NCBI RefSeq assembly: GCF_012396125.1
Contig: NZ_JAAXOX010000003.1
Coordinates: 62,001 to 126,000, forward strand
Length of the DNA stretch: 64,000 nucleotides
Source of the DNA: Cellulomonas denverensis
GTDB taxonomy: Bacteria; Actinomycetota; Actinomycetes; Actinomycetales; Cellulomonadaceae
Reading direction: 5' to 3'
Part shown: positions 52,954 through 61,231 of the stretch, in pieces
Layout: each line of letters begins with the position of its first letter
Position numbering within the stretch: the first letter of the stretch is position 1
The notes under the pieces: generated by a model
What the model saw: the letters and a program-made list of their open reading frames with translations, nothing else
Database searches by the model: none
Told to the model about the DNA's origin: nothing
Position numbers and translations under genes: made by a program

Positions 52954-53982
52954 TCAGGCCGAGTCGCGCACCACCAGCTCCGGCTCGAAGATCATCGGCA
53001 CCGTACGGGCCGGCTCGCCACGCAGCTGGGCGATCAGTTCGGCGCCCGCCGCCCGGGCCATCGCCACCACCGGCTGGGTGATCGTGGTCAGCGTCGGCTT
53101 GGTGGTGACCGCCATCCCGCTGTTGTCGTAGCCGACCACCCCCAGGTCGTCCGGGATGCTGCGCCCGGCGGCGGTCAGCACCGGCACCGCACCGGCGGCC
53201 ATCAGGTCCGAGGCGATGAACACCCCGTCGGCGTCCGGGAACCGCTCCACCAGCTCGCGGGCGGCGGTGGCACCCCCATCCAGCGTGAAGTCGCCGATCA
53301 CCACCGCGTCGTCCGCCAGCCCGGCGGCGTGCAGTGCCTGCCGCCAGCCCTCCAGCCGGTCGATGCCCGCGCTCATGTCGGCCGGGCCGGTGATGGTGGC
53401 GATCCGGCGGCGACCGGTGCGGACCAGGTGCTCGGTGGCCAGCCGCGCGCCGCCGACGTTGTCGGTGTCGATCAGCGAGAGCTGGCGGCGGGTGGTGAAC
53501 GGGCGGCCCATGAACACGGTCGGCAGGCCGGAGTCCTCCAGTGCCCGGTCGATGGCGTCGTCCCGGTGGTGGGAGACGATGATCGCGCCGTCCACGTGCC
53601 CGGCCCGCAGGTAGCGCACCGTGCGGGCGGCGTCGTCCGGCCGCGCGATCAGCAGCAGCAGCTGCAGGTCGGAGTCGGACAGCGCCAGGCTCACACCGTT
53701 GAGCACCCCGGCGAAGAACGGGTCGGAGAGCACCCGCTCGTCCGGCTCGGGCACCACGAGCGCCACCGAGTCGGTGCGCCGGGTGACCAGCGACCGGGCG
53801 GCCCGGTTCGGGGTGTAGCCCAGCGCGGCCACCGCGTCCGCCACCGAGGCCATCGCCTCGGGCGAGACCCGGTCGCCGCCGTTGATCGCGCGGGACGCGG
53901 TGGACCGGGACACCCCGGCACGCTCGGCGACCTGTTCCAGCGTCGGCGCGGTGTGCAGCGGCGTCATTGCCTGGTCGACCAC
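52954..53982 (-). CDS. LacI family repressor
   Basis: 342 residues. N-terminal helix-turn-helix TLEQVAERAGVSRSTASRAINGGDRVSPEAMASVADAVAALGYTPNRAARSLVTRR and a periplasmic-binding-protein-like ligand domain (about 72-335). GTG 53982 has GAGGGGGA upstream; an ATG five codons later is possible. It ends the sugar ABC operon and should bind the palindromes at 57.6 kb, which resemble the TGGGAGCGCTCCCA site of CebR-type regulators. Confidence 0.9.
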   Translation of the reverse strand: MVDQAMTPLHTAPTLEQVAERAGVSRSTASRAINGGDRVSPEAMASVADAVAALGYTPNRAARSLVTRRTDSVALVVPEPDERVLSDPFFAGVLNGVSLALSDSDLQLLLLIARPDDAARTVRYLRAGHVDGAIIVSHHRDDAIDRALEDSGLPTVFMGRPFTTRRQLSLIDTDNVGGARLATEHLVRTGRRRIATITGPADMSAGIDRLEGWRQALHAAGLADDAVVIGDFTLDGGATAARELVERFPDADGVFIASDLMAAGAVPVLTAAGRSIPDDLGVVGYDNSGMAVTTKPTLTTITQPVVAMARAAGAELIAQLRGEPARTVPMIFEPELVVRDSA

Positions 53983-54096
53983 AGTGGTCCCCCTCTGCTG
54001 GTGGTGCTCACGTCGTCGACGGCGACGCAGCAGTGGAATACGCGGGCCCCCGCGCGGGGCCGGGGAGGTACATCCGGCCCCGCGCGAAGCCTAGCG

Positions 54097-55011
54097 TCAG
54101 CCCTTGACGGCCCCCGCCATGATTCCGGCGACCAGCTGGCGGCCGGCGATCACGAACAGCACCAGCAGCGGGATCACCGAGATCACGACACCGGCCATGA
54201 TCAGCGACATGTCCTTGAAGAAGGACGCCTGCAGCAGCTGCAACGCCACCGGCAGGGTCGGGTTCTGGGTGCCCAGCACGATGGACGGCCAGAAGAAGTT
54301 GGTCCAGGACCCGATGAAGGTGAACAGCGCCAGCATCGCGGCGGCCGGGCGCGCGGCGGGCAGGGCCACGTGCCAGAACGTCCGGATCATCGACGCGCCG
54401 TCCACCCGGGCGGCCTCGATCAGCTCGTAGGGCAGCGCCGACTCCAGATACTGGGTCATCCAGAACACTCCGAAGGCGGTCACCAGGCCCGGCAGGATCA
54501 CCGCGAGCAGGTTCCCGACCAGGCCGAGTTCGCGCATCACGATGAACAGCGGGACCACACCGAGCTGGGTCGGCACCGCCATGGTGGCGATCACGAACAC
54601 CAGCAGCGGGCCCCGGCCGCGGAACCGCAGCTTGGCGAAGGAGAACCCTGCCAGGGTGGAGAACAGCACCACCGAGGCGGAGGTGACCACGGCGACGATC
54701 ACCGAGTTCACGAACGCCTTGGGCAGGTTGATGTTGGCGTCCATCACCCGCTGCAGGTTCTCCAGCAGGTTGCCGCCCAGGCCGATGCCCGGGATCGGGT
54801 TCTGCGCGATCTCGCTGGCGGTGGAGCTGGCCAGCTGCAGGGCGTAGTACAGCGGGTATGCCGAACCCAGCACCACGATGGTGAGGATCGCGTAGGTCAC
54901 CCAACCGGCGCGGCGGCCCTCGGAGGTCTGGGTCTGCTTGCGCTTGCGGGCCGCGGCCCGGGCGGCGCCCCGCCCGGCGCTCTGCTCGAGCATGGGGATC
55001 GAGGTGCTCAT
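54097..55011 (-). CDS. Sugar ABC transporter permease (MalG-like)
   Basis: 304 residues, six membrane helices. The coupling EAA loop is LIEAARVDGASMIRTFWHVALPAARP. It ends in the usual short tail. Overlaps the upstream permease gene by ATGA. With it, forms the membrane channel of a carbohydrate uptake-1 importer. The ATPase is not in this operon, suggesting a shared MsiK-type ATPase elsewhere. Confidence 0.92.
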   Translation of the reverse strand: MSTSIPMLEQSAGRGAARAAARKRKQTQTSEGRRAGWVTYAILTIVVLGSAYPLYYALQLASSTASEIAQNPIPGIGLGGNLLENLQRVMDANINLPKAFVNSVIVAVVTSASVVLFSTLAGFSFAKLRFRGRGPLLVFVIATMAVPTQLGVVPLFIVMRELGLVGNLLAVILPGLVTAFGVFWMTQYLESALPYELIEAARVDGASMIRTFWHVALPAARPAAAMLALFTFIGSWTNFFWPSIVLGTQNPTLPVALQLLQASFFKDMSLIMAGVVISVIPLLVLFVIAGRQLVAGIMAGAVKG

Positions 55012-56132
55012 CGCGCGGTCCTTCCGCTGGTGCCGTCGGTGTCGGAGCCGGACCCGGGTTCGAGCACGGGGTCGGCCACCGGGGTGGTCGCCGGGCTCGG
55101 TGCCGCGGGGATCGCGGCGGGCGTGCCGCCGGCCGGGACCTTCGGCTTCTTCTTCTTGTTCGTCCCGCTGGACGAAATCAACCGGGTCAGCGTGAAGTTG
55201 AGGATCGCGAACACGATGATCACCAGGAACAGCAGCCAGGCGACCGCGGCCGCGCGGCCCAGGTTGTTGGTCCGCCAGCCCAGGTCACGCAGGTAGAGGG
55301 TCAGGGTCAGCCACTGGCCGCTGGATCCGCCCTTGCCGGCCTGGTCGAACATCCGGGGCTCGTCGTAGATCTGCAGGCCACCGATGGTCGAGGTGATCAC
55401 CACGAAGATGACCGTGGGGCGCAGCATCGGGATCGTGATCGACCGGAACTGACGCCAGCGGGCGGCACCGTCGATGGTGGCCGCCTCGTAGAGGTCGCGC
55501 GGGACGGCCTGCATCGCAGCCAGGAAGATCAGCGCGTTGTAGCCGGTCCAGCGGAAGTTGACCATGGTCGCGATCGCGATGTGCGAGGGCAGCGACTGCG
55601 AGTGCCAGCCGATCGGGTCGATGCCGATCTGGCCGAGCAGGGTGTTGATCACGCCGGAGCCGTCCGCGAACAGCTTGGAGAAGATCAGCGCGACGGCCAC
55701 CGGGGCCACCACGTAGGGGAGCAGAACGCCCATCCGCCAGAACGTCTTGGCGCGCAGGTTCGCGTCCAGCATCGCCGCGATGATCAGGGCCGCGATCATC
55801 TGGGGCACGGTCGACAGCACGAAGATGCTGAAGGTGTTGCCCAGGGCCTTCCAGAAGTTGGGCTGGCCCAGGATGAACTGGAAGTTCTCCAGCCCGATGA
55901 ACTCGCCCTGGCCGCCCAGCAGGCTCCACTCGTGCACCGACACCCACGCGGTATACAGCAGCGGGAACAGGCCGACGACGGCGAACAGGATGAAGAACGG
56001 GGAGATGTACAGGTAGGGGGAGAGCTTGACGTCCCACTTGCCGAGCTGCTGCCGGAAGCCGATCTTCCGCGGCGGGCGGGGGTCGTCGACGCTGCCGGGT
56101 GTCACCGGCTGCGCAGCGGTCGAGGTGGCCAT
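55008..56132 (-). CDS. Sugar ABC transporter permease (MalF-like)
   Basis: 374 residues. Six membrane helices, EAA loop LYEAATIDGAARWRQFRSITIPMLRPT, plus a C-terminal extension of about 60 residues rich in Pro, Ala, Ser and Thr with a KKKK stretch, longer than usual. It is separated from the binding protein gene by a strong hairpin, and coupled to the second permease. Confidence 0.92.
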   Translation of the reverse strand: MATSTAAQPVTPGSVDDPRPPRKIGFRQQLGKWDVKLSPYLYISPFFILFAVVGLFPLLYTAWVSVHEWSLLGGQGEFIGLENFQFILGQPNFWKALGNTFSIFVLSTVPQMIAALIIAAMLDANLRAKTFWRMGVLLPYVVAPVAVALIFSKLFADGSGVINTLLGQIGIDPIGWHSQSLPSHIAIATMVNFRWTGYNALIFLAAMQAVPRDLYEAATIDGAARWRQFRSITIPMLRPTVIFVVITSTIGGLQIYDEPRMFDQAGKGGSSGQWLTLTLYLRDLGWRTNNLGRAAAVAWLLFLVIIVFAILNFTLTRLISSSGTNKKKKPKVPAGGTPAAIPAAPSPATTPVADPVLEPGSGSDTDGTSGRTAR

Positions 56133-56172
56133 GAAGGGTCCTTCGCGGAACGAGTGGGAACGACGGGGAGGA

Positions 56173-56209
56173 GGAGTGGCCCGCCGGCGGTCGGCCGGCG
56201 GGCCACTCC
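56173..56209 (-). terminator. Intercistronic hairpin after binding-protein gene
   Basis: Perfect 16-bp stem (56173-56188 / 56194-56209) with a 5-nt loop, 12 bp beyond the binding-protein stop. Probably stabilises its mRNA and limits read-through into the permeases, giving excess binding protein. Confidence 0.8.
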
Positions 56210-56221
56210 GATCGGGCCGGA

Positions 56222-57511
56222 TCAGCCCAGAGCGTTCACCGCGTCCTCGAACTGCTTCCAGGAGGAGGCAGCGTCGTCGGTCTTGTCGACGGTCACGCGG
56301 TTGATCGCGTCGGCCATCGCGGAGTTGATCGCGAAGTAGTTCGGGCCCTTGTAGGGGTTCACCGAGATGCGGTCGGCCTGCTCGGCGAAGATCTCACCGA
56401 TCGGGGCGTCGTTGAAGAACTCGTTGGTGGTGTTCTTCAGCTCGTCGGAGTTCTGCGCCTCGACCTGGCTCGGGTAGTTACCGGTGGTCTGGAACGCCTT
56501 GATCTGCTGCTCCGGGGCGGTCAGCCAGTCGGCCAGCGCCTTGGCCTCCTCCGGGTGCTCCGACTGCGCCGGGACGGTCAGGAAGGACCCGCCCCAGTTG
56601 CCGCCGCCGCCGGGGAAGACGTTGGCGATGTCCCAGCCCTCGACACCGGCGGCGTTGCCCTCGATCACACCGAGCATCCAGGACGGCGCCAGCATCACGG
56701 CGAAGCCGTCGTTCTGGAACGCGGCGACCCAGTCCTCGGACCACTGGCTCAGGCCGGCGGACAGGTCGGAGTGCGCCAGGACGCCCTCGTAGATGTCCTT
56801 CACCTCGGGGTTGTCCAGGGCGATGATGTCGTTGGTCTCGGGGTCCTCGTAGGACTCCTCGACCTGGTTGATCTGGCCCTGGTAGATGGTGGACGACGCG
56901 TCGTAGAACGGCACGCCCGTGCCCGCGGCGGTGAACTGCTCACCCACGGAGTAGAAGTCGTCCCAGCTGGAGTCCTCGCCGCCGAACAGCTCGGCCACCG
57001 ACTCCGGGTCGCTGGGCAGGCCGGCCGCCTCGAACAGGTCGGCGCGGTAGGCGATGGCCTCCGGGCCGATGTCGGTGCCGTAGCCGAGCAGCTTGCCGTC
57101 CTGGGTGGTGGCCTGGGCGACCTTCCAGTCCTGCCAGCGGCCCTCGACCGAGTCGGAGGTCAGGTCGGTGAACTGGTCCGCGTACTGCATGATCTCGGGC
57201 ATCCAGTCGACCTCGACGCCGGCGACGTCGGCCAGACCGGAGCCGGAGGCCATCCCGGTGTTGAACTTCTCCCGGGCCTCGTCCGAGGTCGCGGCCTTGT
57301 CGTGCACGACCGTGATGTCGGGGTTGAGCTCCATGTACTCGTCGAGCAGGTCGTCGTAACCCCACTCGTTGAAGGTGGAGACGGTCAGCGTGATCTTGCC
57401 ATCGCTGCTCTCGCCGTCGCCGGACCCGCCGGAGGAGCAGGCGGTGGCGAGCAGGGCGACGGAGGTGGCTCCGGCGATGGCCATCCAGGTGGTTCTCGTG
57501 CTTCGGCGCAC
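56222..57511 (-). CDS. Sugar ABC solute-binding lipoprotein
   Basis: 429 residues. Lipobox ATAC with Cys25. The mature part is a type 1 extracellular solute-binding fold (NEWGYDDLLDEYMELNPDITV...; VAAFQNDGFAVMLAPSWMLGVIEG; FPGGGGNWGGSFLTVPAQSEHPEEAKALADWLTAPE). It captures an oligosaccharide or sugar at the membrane. GTG 57511 has AGGGAG upstream. First gene of the operon; LacI-type sites precede it. The ligand is probably a plant or glucan-derived sugar, given CebR-like operators, but that is inference. Confidence 0.92.
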   Translation of the reverse strand: MRRSTRTTWMAIAGATSVALLATACSSGGSGDGESSDGKITLTVSTFNEWGYDDLLDEYMELNPDITVVHDKAATSDEAREKFNTGMASGSGLADVAGVEVDWMPEIMQYADQFTDLTSDSVEGRWQDWKVAQATTQDGKLLGYGTDIGPEAIAYRADLFEAAGLPSDPESVAELFGGEDSSWDDFYSVGEQFTAAGTGVPFYDASSTIYQGQINQVEESYEDPETNDIIALDNPEVKDIYEGVLAHSDLSAGLSQWSEDWVAAFQNDGFAVMLAPSWMLGVIEGNAAGVEGWDIANVFPGGGGNWGGSFLTVPAQSEHPEEAKALADWLTAPEQQIKAFQTTGNYPSQVEAQNSDELKNTTNEFFNDAPIGEIFAEQADRISVNPYKGPNYFAINSAMADAINRVTVDKTDDAASSWKQFEDAVNALG

Positions 57512-57586
57512 TGGGACTCCCTTGTCGGTCGAACGGCGTCATCGCCGTTGAAGTACGACGCCCGAGGAGGCGTCGATGCCCGGTCG

Positions 57587-57622
57587 TGGAAGCGTTCCCA
57601 AGAAACTGCGGGAGCGTTCCCA
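57587..57622. promoter_or_regulatory. Two LacI-type operators 22 bp apart
   Basis: TGGAAGCGTTCCCA (57587-57600) and CGGGAGCGTTCCCA (57609-57622) are CG-centred palindromes, centres 22 bp apart, upstream of the binding-protein gene. They resemble the CebR consensus. Confidence 0.8.
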
Positions 57623-57659
57623 CGGCGTGTCGCCGACTCTCGTCCGAACGGCGGGACAG

Positions 57660-57665
57660 TGTCAA
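57660..57665 (-). promoter_or_regulatory. -35 element of the sugar operon
   Basis: Perfect TTGACA on the minus strand, with a weak GAGAGT -10 18 bp downstream. The two operators follow the -10 in the transcribed direction, fitting repression. Confidence 0.45.
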
Positions 57666-57689
57666 GCCGCGCGGGTGGCAACGGGGTGA

Positions 57690-57703
57690 TGGAAGCGGTC
57701 CCA
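57690..57703. promoter_or_regulatory. Third LacI-type operator
   Basis: TGGAAGCGGTCCCA has one mismatch to the pair at 57587-57622. It is 88 bp from the second site, upstream of the -35, so looping between the sites is possible. Confidence 0.55.
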
Positions 57704-57775
57704 CCGCGTAGAAGTGCTGGTCAGAGAGTTGTGAATCGATGTCGTGTTACGGAATCGTTATGGGTGGCTGACCGG

Positions 57776-58279
57776 TCAGGCGCCGGCCTGGCGGACCCAC
57801 TCGGCGGCCACGGCCTCCTCGGCCTGCAGCGCACTGCGGACCGCCTTCGCGGCGGCCTCCTCGACCATCGCGCCGAACAGCGGGACGCTCGCCTTGAGGT
57901 CGCCGTCGTAGACCACCCGGGAGCGCTCGCCCTCCGGGATCAGCGCCACCGTGCCGGTCAGCCGCACCGGCGCTCCGGCGATCTCCACCGCCACCGTGCC
58001 GCGGCGGCCACCGTCGTCGTCCGGGCCCTCCCAGGCCTCCGCCTGGCGGACCTCCAGCCGGTCGCCGATGAACGCGCGGGCCTGGCTCGGGATCAGGTCG
58101 GTGGGCAGTGCCCGGCGGGTGGTGACCGTGAACGCGCCGTTCTCCCCGGGGGTGACATCCACGTGCAGCACCTCGCCGCCACCGGCCAGCACCTTGGCAC
58201 GGACGTACACCGGGTCGGCCAGCATCCGGCCGGCGGTGACGGCGTCGGTGTCGAGCGCGAGCGGGACCTGCAGGTGCAC
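57776..58279 (-). CDS. DUF2505 protein
   Basis: 167 residues, GTG start. DUF2505 is an SRPBCC-like helix-grip fold; conserved pieces here are ADPVYVRAKVLAG, ENGAFTVTTRRALPTDLIPSQARAFIGDRLEV and GSIDLKAS-like YDGDLKASVPLFGAMVEEAAAKAVRSAL. Ligand and role unknown. Divergent from the histidine kinase gene. Confidence 0.87.
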   Translation of the reverse strand: MHLQVPLALDTDAVTAGRMLADPVYVRAKVLAGGGEVLHVDVTPGENGAFTVTTRRALPTDLIPSQARAFIGDRLEVRQAEAWEGPDDDGGRRGTVAVEIAGAPVRLTGTVALIPEGERSRVVYDGDLKASVPLFGAMVEEAAAKAVRSALQAEEAVAAEWVRQAGA

Positions 58280-58368
58280 GGCAAAGGCTCCTCATGACGG
58301 CGGTGCGCGATGTGACCGACTCTAGCCCGGGGGACGGACAGCACGCCCGGCACCGGCCGCGCGCCGCC

Positions 58369-58374
58369 TACCCT
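58369..58374 (+). promoter_or_regulatory. Leaderless -10 box of histidine kinase
   Basis: TACCCT six bases before GTG 58381. Confidence 0.45.
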
Positions 58375-58380
58375 GGTGCG

Positions 58381-59868
58381 GTGTCCACCCTCAGCGAGAT
58401 CGTCCAGCGGCACAGCGACCTCGAGGCCGCCGACCTGGAGTGGCTGCACCTGCTGGTCGGCGACTGGCAGGTCATCTCCGACCTGGCCTTCGCCGACCTG
58501 GTGCTGTGGCTGCCGACCCGGGACGGCGACTTCGTCGCGATCGCCCAGTGCCGGCCCAGCACCGGCGCCACCGTGCACTACGACGACGTGGTGGGCTCCC
58601 ACCCGCCGGAGGGCCAGCGCGGCCAGCTGCACCGCTCGCTGACCGAGATGCGCGCCCAGCGCTCCCGCGAGCCGCGCTGGTTCGGCTCCTACGCCGTGCG
58701 CGAGGAGGCGGTGCCGGTGGTCCGGGACGGCCGGGCGATCGCCGTAATCGCGCGCCAGACCAACCTCGGCGGCGTGCGCACCCCCAGCCGGCTGGAGCTG
58801 AACTACGTCGAGGCCGCCGACGACCTGATGGGCATGATCGTGCGGGGCGAATTCCCGCTGCCGGACGCCGCCACCGGTCCGCGCCGCGGCGCCCCCCGGG
58901 TCGGCGACGGACTGATCCGGCTCAACTCCGAGGGCGAGGTGCTCTACGCCAGCCCGAACGCCCTGAGCTGCTTCCACCGGCTCGGCGCGATGGACGACCT
59001 GGTCGGCCGGGCGCTGGTCGAGGTGGTCGCCGACCTGGTCGAACAGCAACACTCCCAGGTTGACGAGTCCATGCCGCTGGTGCTCACCGGCCGCGCGCCC
59101 TGGCGCACCGACATCGAGGCGCACGGCGTGGCCCTCTCGCTGCGGGCGGTGCCGCTGTCCGAGGGCAAGGAGCGGATCGGTGCGGTGCTGCTCTGCCGCG
59201 ACGTCTCCGAACTGCGCCGCCGCGAGCGGGAGCTGATCACCAAGGACGCGACCATCCGGGAGATCCACCACCGGGTGAAGAACAACCTGCAGACCGTCGC
59301 CGCGCTGCTCCGGCTGCAGGCCCGCCGGATGGACGTCCCCGAGGCGCGCGCCGCCCTGGAGGAGGCCATGCGCCGGGTCGCCACGATCGCCCTGGTGCAC
59401 GAGACGCTGTCCCAGACCCTGGACGAGACCGTGCAGTTCGACGACCTGGTCGGCCGGAGCCTGCGCCTGGCCGCCGACGTCGCCTCCGCCGGGGCCAGTG
59501 TCCGCACCGTGGTGCAGGGCTCGTTCGGCGCGGTCTCCGCCGAGGATGCGACCGCGCTGGCCCTGGTCCTCACCGAGCTGGTCACCAACGCCGTCGAACA
59601 CGGACTGGCCGGCCGGGAGTCCGGCACGGTCGAGATCAGCGCCGACCGCCGGGCCGACGAGCTGGTGGTCACGGTCGCCGACGACGGTGCCGGCATCCCC
59701 GCCGGAGCCGGGGCGGGCACCGGACTGGGCACCACCATCGTGTCCACCCTGGTCACCAACGAGCTGCGCGGCGCCATCGACTGGGCCCCGCGCGAGGGCG
59801 GCGGCACCGAGGTGACCCTCCGCGCGGTGCTCCGCGCCCCCGGCCGCGAGGCGAACACGGTCGCCTGA
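58381..59868 (+). CDS. pdtaS: PdtaS-type sensor histidine kinase
   Basis: 495 residues, no membrane helices, so a soluble sensor. N-terminal GAF-like domain (about 1-150), PAS (about 170-285), then HisKA_2 (REIHHRVKNNLQTVAALLRLQARR, His296/297) and an HATPase with N box LTELVTNAVEHGL and G boxes DDGAGIP and GLGTTIV. This architecture and the next gene being whiB1 match the PdtaS (Rv3220c)-WhiB1 (Rv3219) neighbourhood of M. tuberculosis. It would phosphorylate the ANTAR response regulator PdtaR, not found here. Confidence 0.9.
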   Translation: MSTLSEIVQRHSDLEAADLEWLHLLVGDWQVISDLAFADLVLWLPTRDGDFVAIAQCRPSTGATVHYDDVVGSHPPEGQRGQLHRSLTEMRAQRSREPRWFGSYAVREEAVPVVRDGRAIAVIARQTNLGGVRTPSRLELNYVEAADDLMGMIVRGEFPLPDAATGPRRGAPRVGDGLIRLNSEGEVLYASPNALSCFHRLGAMDDLVGRALVEVVADLVEQQHSQVDESMPLVLTGRAPWRTDIEAHGVALSLRAVPLSEGKERIGAVLLCRDVSELRRRERELITKDATIREIHHRVKNNLQTVAALLRLQARRMDVPEARAALEEAMRRVATIALVHETLSQTLDETVQFDDLVGRSLRLAADVASAGASVRTVVQGSFGAVSAEDATALALVLTELVTNAVEHGLAGRESGTVEISADRRADELVVTVADDGAGIPAGAGAGTGLGTTIVSTLVTNELRGAIDWAPREGGGTEVTLRAVLRAPGREANTVA

Positions 59869-60063
59869 TCCCGCGCGGGCGGTCGCCTGCGGGCCTCGAG
59901 CCCGCCCGCCGCCTGCCCGCCGCGCGCCCGGCGCCCAGCCACGCGCTCGGCGCCCGTCCGCTGCCCGCCCGGCGCCCGTGTTCGCCGGTCCTCGGCGGAT
60001 TCCCGGCCCTCGGAACGCCCGGCCCTCGGAGCGCCCCGGCCCTCCGCCCGTCGTCCCTCCCTT

Positions 60064-60341
60064 GGCGAGTTCGTCAGTCCTGCGCCGAGTTCGTCGGCCC
60101 GGTAGCCGCAGTCGCAGCGGGAGTGCCGAACTGGCGCGGCGGGCGCGGGGATGGGCCCAAGGGCACCGCCGCTCCGGGTGCCAGCGCTGACTCCGCGCGA
60201 GATCGGCGCCTCTGCGCCGAGTTCGTCGGCAGTGCGCCCGTGCCACCGCGCGCGGGTCTCACGGCGAGTTCGTCAGTTCCGCGCCGAGTTCGTGAGCCCG
60301 GCTGCCGCAGTCGGTGCCGGAGTGTCGAGTTCGGCGGCGGG
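60064..60341. repeat. Pair of 80-bp direct repeats
   Basis: An approximately 80-bp unit at 60064-60143 recurs at 60263-60341 with scattered substitutions. Each unit contains GAGTTCGTC twice; a further copy lies near 60219, giving five in 220 bp. Confidence 0.7.
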
Positions 60342-60387
60342 TAGTCGTCCGGGGCGGGCGCGGACGGCCCAACTCTCTCCTCGAGGT

Positions 60388-60432
60388 TGCACGAATGCAC
60401 GCTTCCGGGGCCGGGAGGCGTGCATACGTGCA
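60388..60432. repeat. Quadruple half-site hairpin
   Basis: TGCACGAATGCACGC (60388-60402) and GCGTGCATACGTGCA (60418-60432) are inverted with one mismatch around a 15-nt centre. Each arm itself holds two copies of TGCACG in tandem, giving four half-sites. Confidence 0.65.
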
Positions 60433-60550
60433 CTCTCGGCGCGACGGGGACGGGTGGCGGGCCGGGGCGGAGGCCTGGCCGGGTGGGGAAGGCTCGGCCG
60501 GGCACGGCACGGGGCGGTCCGTCCGGGCGTGGCCCGGCGGCCCGGGGGGA

Positions 60551-60754
60551 CAGCGACGCCTGCCGCCCGGGAGGAGGCCGGATGGCGCGGTGCCTGCCAC
60601 CCGGGAGGGGCCTGGTCGGCGCGATGCCTGCCACCCGGGAGGGGCCTGGTCGGCGCGGTGCCTGCCACCCGGGAGGGGTCTGGACAGTGCGATGCCTGCC
60701 ACCCGGGAGGCGCCCGGACAGCGCGATGCCCGCCACCCCGGGGGGATGGCGGGC
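60551..60754. repeat. Six 34-bp tandem repeats
   Basis: Six units in strict 34-bp register starting at 60551, 60585, 60619, 60653, 60687 and 60721. Copies 2-4 are almost identical, outer copies decayed. The core CCTGCCACCCGGGAGG is kept in four of the six. Unit length is not a multiple of 3, so it is not coding. Confidence 0.85.
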
Positions 60755-60758
60755 ATCG
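60724..60758 (-). terminator. Terminator of whiB1
   Basis: 12-bp perfect stem (60724-60735 / 60747-60758) whose loop holds a further CCCC/GGGG pairing, 20 bp past the whiB1 stop. It is made from the last 34-bp repeat unit. Confidence 0.7.
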
Positions 60759-60778
60759 GATCCGCGTGAGCGGGGAAG

Positions 60779-61027
60779 TCAGCTGGCGCGGCGCTGGCGG
60801 GCGGTGCGGCGCTTCAGCGCACGGCGCTCGTCCTCGGACAGCCCGCCCCAGACACCGGCGTCCTGGCCGGACTCCAGCGCCCACTTCAGGCAGGTGTCGA
60901 CCACGTCGCAACGGCGGCAGACGGCCTTCGCCTCCTCGATCTGCAGCAGGGCGGGGCCGGTGTTACCGATCGGGAAGAACAGCTCCGGGTCCTCGGTCAG
61001 ACACGCGGCACGGTGGCGCCAATCCAT
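60779..61027 (-). CDS. whiB1: WhiB1-type iron-sulfur transcription factor
   Basis: 82 residues beginning MDWRHRAACLTEDPELFFPIGNTGPALLQIEEAK, very close to M. tuberculosis WhiB1. Cys9, 37, 40 and 46 hold the 4Fe-4S cluster at identical positions. The GVWGG turn is followed by the basic tail DERRALKRRTARQRR for DNA or sigma-factor contact. ATG 61027 has GAGGAG upstream. WhiB1 binds sigma A region 4 and responds to NO; it is essential in mycobacteria. The long, palindrome-bearing upstream region suggests elaborate control. Confidence 0.95.
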   Translation of the reverse strand: MDWRHRAACLTEDPELFFPIGNTGPALLQIEEAKAVCRRCDVVDTCLKWALESGQDAGVWGGLSEDERRALKRRTARQRRAS

Positions 61028-61190
61028 CTTCGAACTCTCCTCAGGACAGGGGGAGCCGCCTCTAGGGGGCGGGCGGCTGGCACCAACGAACACGACCGAC
61101 TCACGACTCGAATGCGTGGGGGGCGTGAGCGTCGGTGCTCGGGATTACTGCTGCAACAAGAGTCACATGGGAGATATGCAGCGCACAAGG

Positions 61191-61219
61191 GGTTACGCGG
61201 ATGTTTCTGGCGCGTAACC
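61191..61219. promoter_or_regulatory. Inverted repeat upstream of whiB1
   Basis: GGTTACGCG (61191-61199) and CGCGTAACC (61211-61219) are perfect 9-bp arms around 11 nt, a likely regulator site in the whiB1 control region. Confidence 0.55.
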
Positions 61220-61231
61220 ATTGAGGCGTCG

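Larger units (their letters stand above)
59869..60778. other. 0.9-kb gene-free, repeat-rich region
   Basis: Between the pdtaS and whiB1 stops lies 910 bp in which every open frame is low-complexity Arg/Pro/Gly text with no family resemblance. It contains the repeats and hairpins listed separately (60064-60341, 60388-60432, 60551-60754). The first 180 bases are rich in decayed GCGCCCG runs. I see no gene. Confidence 0.65.

Noticed and set aside
54045..54061. Terminator between permease and lacI-type gene
   Set aside because: Only a 6-bp stem GGCCCC/GGGGCC; too weak, and the two genes are probably co-transcribed.
60074..60736. 220-codon frame across the 34-bp repeats
   Set aside because: The repeat length is not a multiple of three, so the protein simply cycles through frames of the same DNA; low-complexity Arg/Pro/Gly.
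60551..60754. CRISPR array
   Set aside because: Units are contiguous without unique spacers, and no cas genes are present.
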